Origin: a bacterium
Lineage (GTDB): Bacteria > UBA4055
DNA length: 24,251 nucleotides
NCBI GenBank assembly: GCA_029559475.1
Contig: JAKQBN010000011.1
Location: 1 to 24,251, forward strand
Direction: 5' to 3'
The notes beneath the pieces are model-generated. The model had not been told where the DNA came from, ran no database searches, and saw nothing but the letters and a program-made list of their open reading frames with translations. Positions 22,960 to 24,251 of the stretch are shown one piece after another. The position numbers were made by a program, and so were the translations under genes. Within the stretch, counting starts at the first letter, position 1. The number at the start of each line of letters is the position of its first letter.

Positions 22960-24251
22960 GAACCGCCCAAAACCCGTTCATTGACATAGTCAAGACAGTC
23001 CAAAAAAATCACGCTATTTCAAAGAGCATAAGACATTGATATTATGGCTAAGCATTCGCAGGACAAACAAAATGAGTTCTGTTTTTCAGCAGTGCGAATA
23101 AAACTCTGAGCAACTTGTTTGCTGTGGCGATAACCGCTTTTTTGTATTTCATTCCTTCATCACTTTTTTTCTGGAAGTAAGTTTTGAAGTACGGATTGCA
23201 CCTTATCACGCACACAGCCATAATCCAGATGGTTCTTCTAAGATGGGCATTGCCGCGCTTGGTGATCTTCCCATTGCTGTGAACGGAAGTTCCGCTTTGT
23301 TTAACAGAAGGATCTGTTCCGGCAAAAGCTATAAGCTGCTTTGCAGATGCGAACTTATCTATATCGCCGACTTCAGCTATGAAAGCACTTGATGTGCCTT
23401 TTCCGATACCGTCAACTGAAGAGAGAATGGTGTGGTCATCGTTGTCGTTTTTGTTAATCTCTTCTTCGATGATACGATCGAACCTTTTAATCTCTTTTAT
23501 GATGTATAAAAGGCGATCCACTTTTGAAATGAGAGTTATTTCAGAGTATTCTGCATCTATACCGATAGAGTTTGCTGCCAGCTCGAAAAGCAGTTCTGTT
23601 CTTATCCTGGTTTTATTTGCAGTAGCCTTGTTAAGCTCTTTTTCAAGCTTTTTGAGGTTGTATTTTCTGACGCTTTTTGCGCTTGGAAATACTCTCAGAA
23701 TCTCGAGATTACTCTGCGTAAAGATGCCTGTTTCGGTTAACAGTTCCGGGAATGTATAATTCAGAATGGCTTTAATCTCAGTTTTCAGCTTAGCGTTATC
23801 ACGAGACAGAGATTCTCTTTCTCGCAAGACCACTCTGAGAGAATCAAGTTTTCTTTCGGTAATAATTTCGATCTCAGGCGATGACTTCTCGGCGTATTTA
23901 GCTATAGAATGAGCATCCTTCTTATCATTCTTTGTTTTCCTTAGTGTTTCTGATCTGATAAAATTGTTTATCAGTTGCGGATTGACCACAGAAACATGGA
24001 AATCCTGTAGCAAAAGAAATGAGAGCAAAGTATAATGATACGAGCCCGTTGATTCCATCACGATGAGAACTTTTTGTTTATCATATTCTGACAGCTGAAG
24101 ACTAAGCTCACTGAAATCATCAGAGTCCATTTTAAACTTAAAATGAACAGGCTTGATCTTACTGTGATCAAGAATGCATACATCGAAGCTCGACTTCGAG
24201 ATGTCTATGCCTACGAAAGTAGTGTACATGCACCCTCCTTAGGTTAGTTTT
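22960..24251 (-). mobile_element. IS110-family insertion sequence (partial)
   Basis: The transposase gene (23048-24229) is essentially complete, but the upstream end of the element lies beyond the window. The downstream boundary is not sharply visible; I place it near 22960, where the AT-rich leader of the chromosomal promoter gives way to a more mixed sequence. A small palindrome TTGACATAGTCAA (22981-22993) lies in this end. IS110 elements lack classical terminal inverted repeats and encode a guide (bridge) RNA in a non-coding end. Only 88 bp of likely downstream end and 22 bp upstream of the gene can be seen here. Confidence 0.7.
23048..24229 (-). CDS. IS110-family transposase
   Basis: A 393-residue RNA-guided recombinase of the IS110 family. 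The N-terminal RuvC-like DEDD domain shows D9 (GIDISK), E59 (MESTG), D102 and D105 (NDKKDAHSIAKY). A long helical middle (about 125-260) follows. The C-terminal Transposase_20 domain (about 265-390) has 'DGIGKGTSSAFIAEVGD' features (273-289), AFAGTDPS (301-308) and QSGTS (311-315) with the catalytic Ser, probably S312. All key residues are present and the frame is open throughout, so the enzyme may be active. AAGGAGG (24233-24239) lies 3 bases before the ATG. The transposase cuts and joins DNA through the Ser and acidic residues, with target choice by a bridge RNA in known members. Confidence 0.93.
   Translation of the reverse strand: MYTTFVGIDISKSSFDVCILDHSKIKPVHFKFKMDSDDFSELSLQLSEYDKQKVLIVMESTGSYHYTLLSFLLLQDFHVSVVNPQLINNFIRSETLRKTKNDKKDAHSIAKYAEKSSPEIEIITERKLDSLRVVLRERESLSRDNAKLKTEIKAILNYTFPELLTETGIFTQSNLEILRVFPSAKSVRKYNLKKLEKELNKATANKTRIRTELLFELAANSIGIDAEYSEITLISKVDRLLYIIKEIKRFDRIIEEEINKNDNDDHTILSSVDGIGKGTSSAFIAEVGDIDKFASAKQLIAFAGTDPSVKQSGTSVHSNGKITKRGNAHLRRTIWIMAVCVIRCNPYFKTYFQKKSDEGMKYKKAVIATANKLLRVLFALLKNRTHFVCPANA

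Noticed and set aside
22981-22993. TTGACATAGTCAA as the terminal inverted repeat of the IS element
   Set aside because: IS110 elements lack such ends, the palindrome is only 5+5 bp, and no partner is visible near 24251.

Overview
The window (24,251 bp, AT-rich, standard genetic code) looks like the chromosome of a Gram-negative, anaerobic, amino-acid-fermenting bacterium. The support is a lipoprotein signal peptide, type IV pilus motor genes, a fused indolepyruvate:ferredoxin oxidoreductase next to an ADP-forming acyl-CoA synthetase, an ATP-dependent PEP carboxykinase and an M16C peptidase. A member of the FCB superphylum or a neighbouring candidate phylum is my best guess. That placement is inference; no rRNA or other phylogenetic marker is present.

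Layout. 1-3000: the 3' part of an M16C (presequence-protease-like) peptidase gene, a small lipoprotein gene, and ispD (isoprenoid synthesis) converging on it. 3172-4600: a P-loop protein of the cyclic 2,3-diphosphoglycerate synthetase/COG2403 type, ending in a clear terminator. 4643-14364: one apparent transcription unit from a promoter before pilT to a terminator after acd. It contains pilT, a pilB with an extra N-terminal response-regulator receiver domain, pilC, a small DUF5683-like membrane protein, a single-chain iorAB and an acyl-CoA synthetase (ADP-forming). The last two together would turn aryl-2-oxoacids into aryl acids with ATP and reduced ferredoxin.

14329-16560: an accessory island bracketed by two nearly identical 37-bp direct repeats, each containing a terminator hairpin. 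It carries an Unstab_antitox/RelE-ParE pair, a ParD-like antitoxin translationally coupled to a secreted-protein gene of probable M949_RS01915 type, and a vapBC pair. A 16-codon stump of a secreted-protein gene follows the second repeat. 16708-19258: a nitrilase-superfamily omega-amidase and pckA with a terminator. 19279-19475: an intergenic stretch with inverted repeats. 19466-21607: a small two-helix membrane protein divergent from the shikimate genes aroB-aroD, with overlapping divergent promoters. 21604-22861: dut and radC, divergent from each other. 22882-24251: an orphan promoter and leader running into an IS110-family element whose transposase gene is almost complete in the window.

Predicted promoters repeatedly show a TTGACA-like -35, a 16-17 bp spacer and a -10 of TAAATT/TATATT type. 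The most interesting items are the REC-MshEN-PilB protein, the single-chain IorAB with unusual Cys spacing inside a pilus operon, the repeat-bracketed toxin-antitoxin island, and the gene start apparently cut by the IS110 element. No intergenic gap exceeds about 300 bases. I saw no tRNA, rRNA or CRISPR array.
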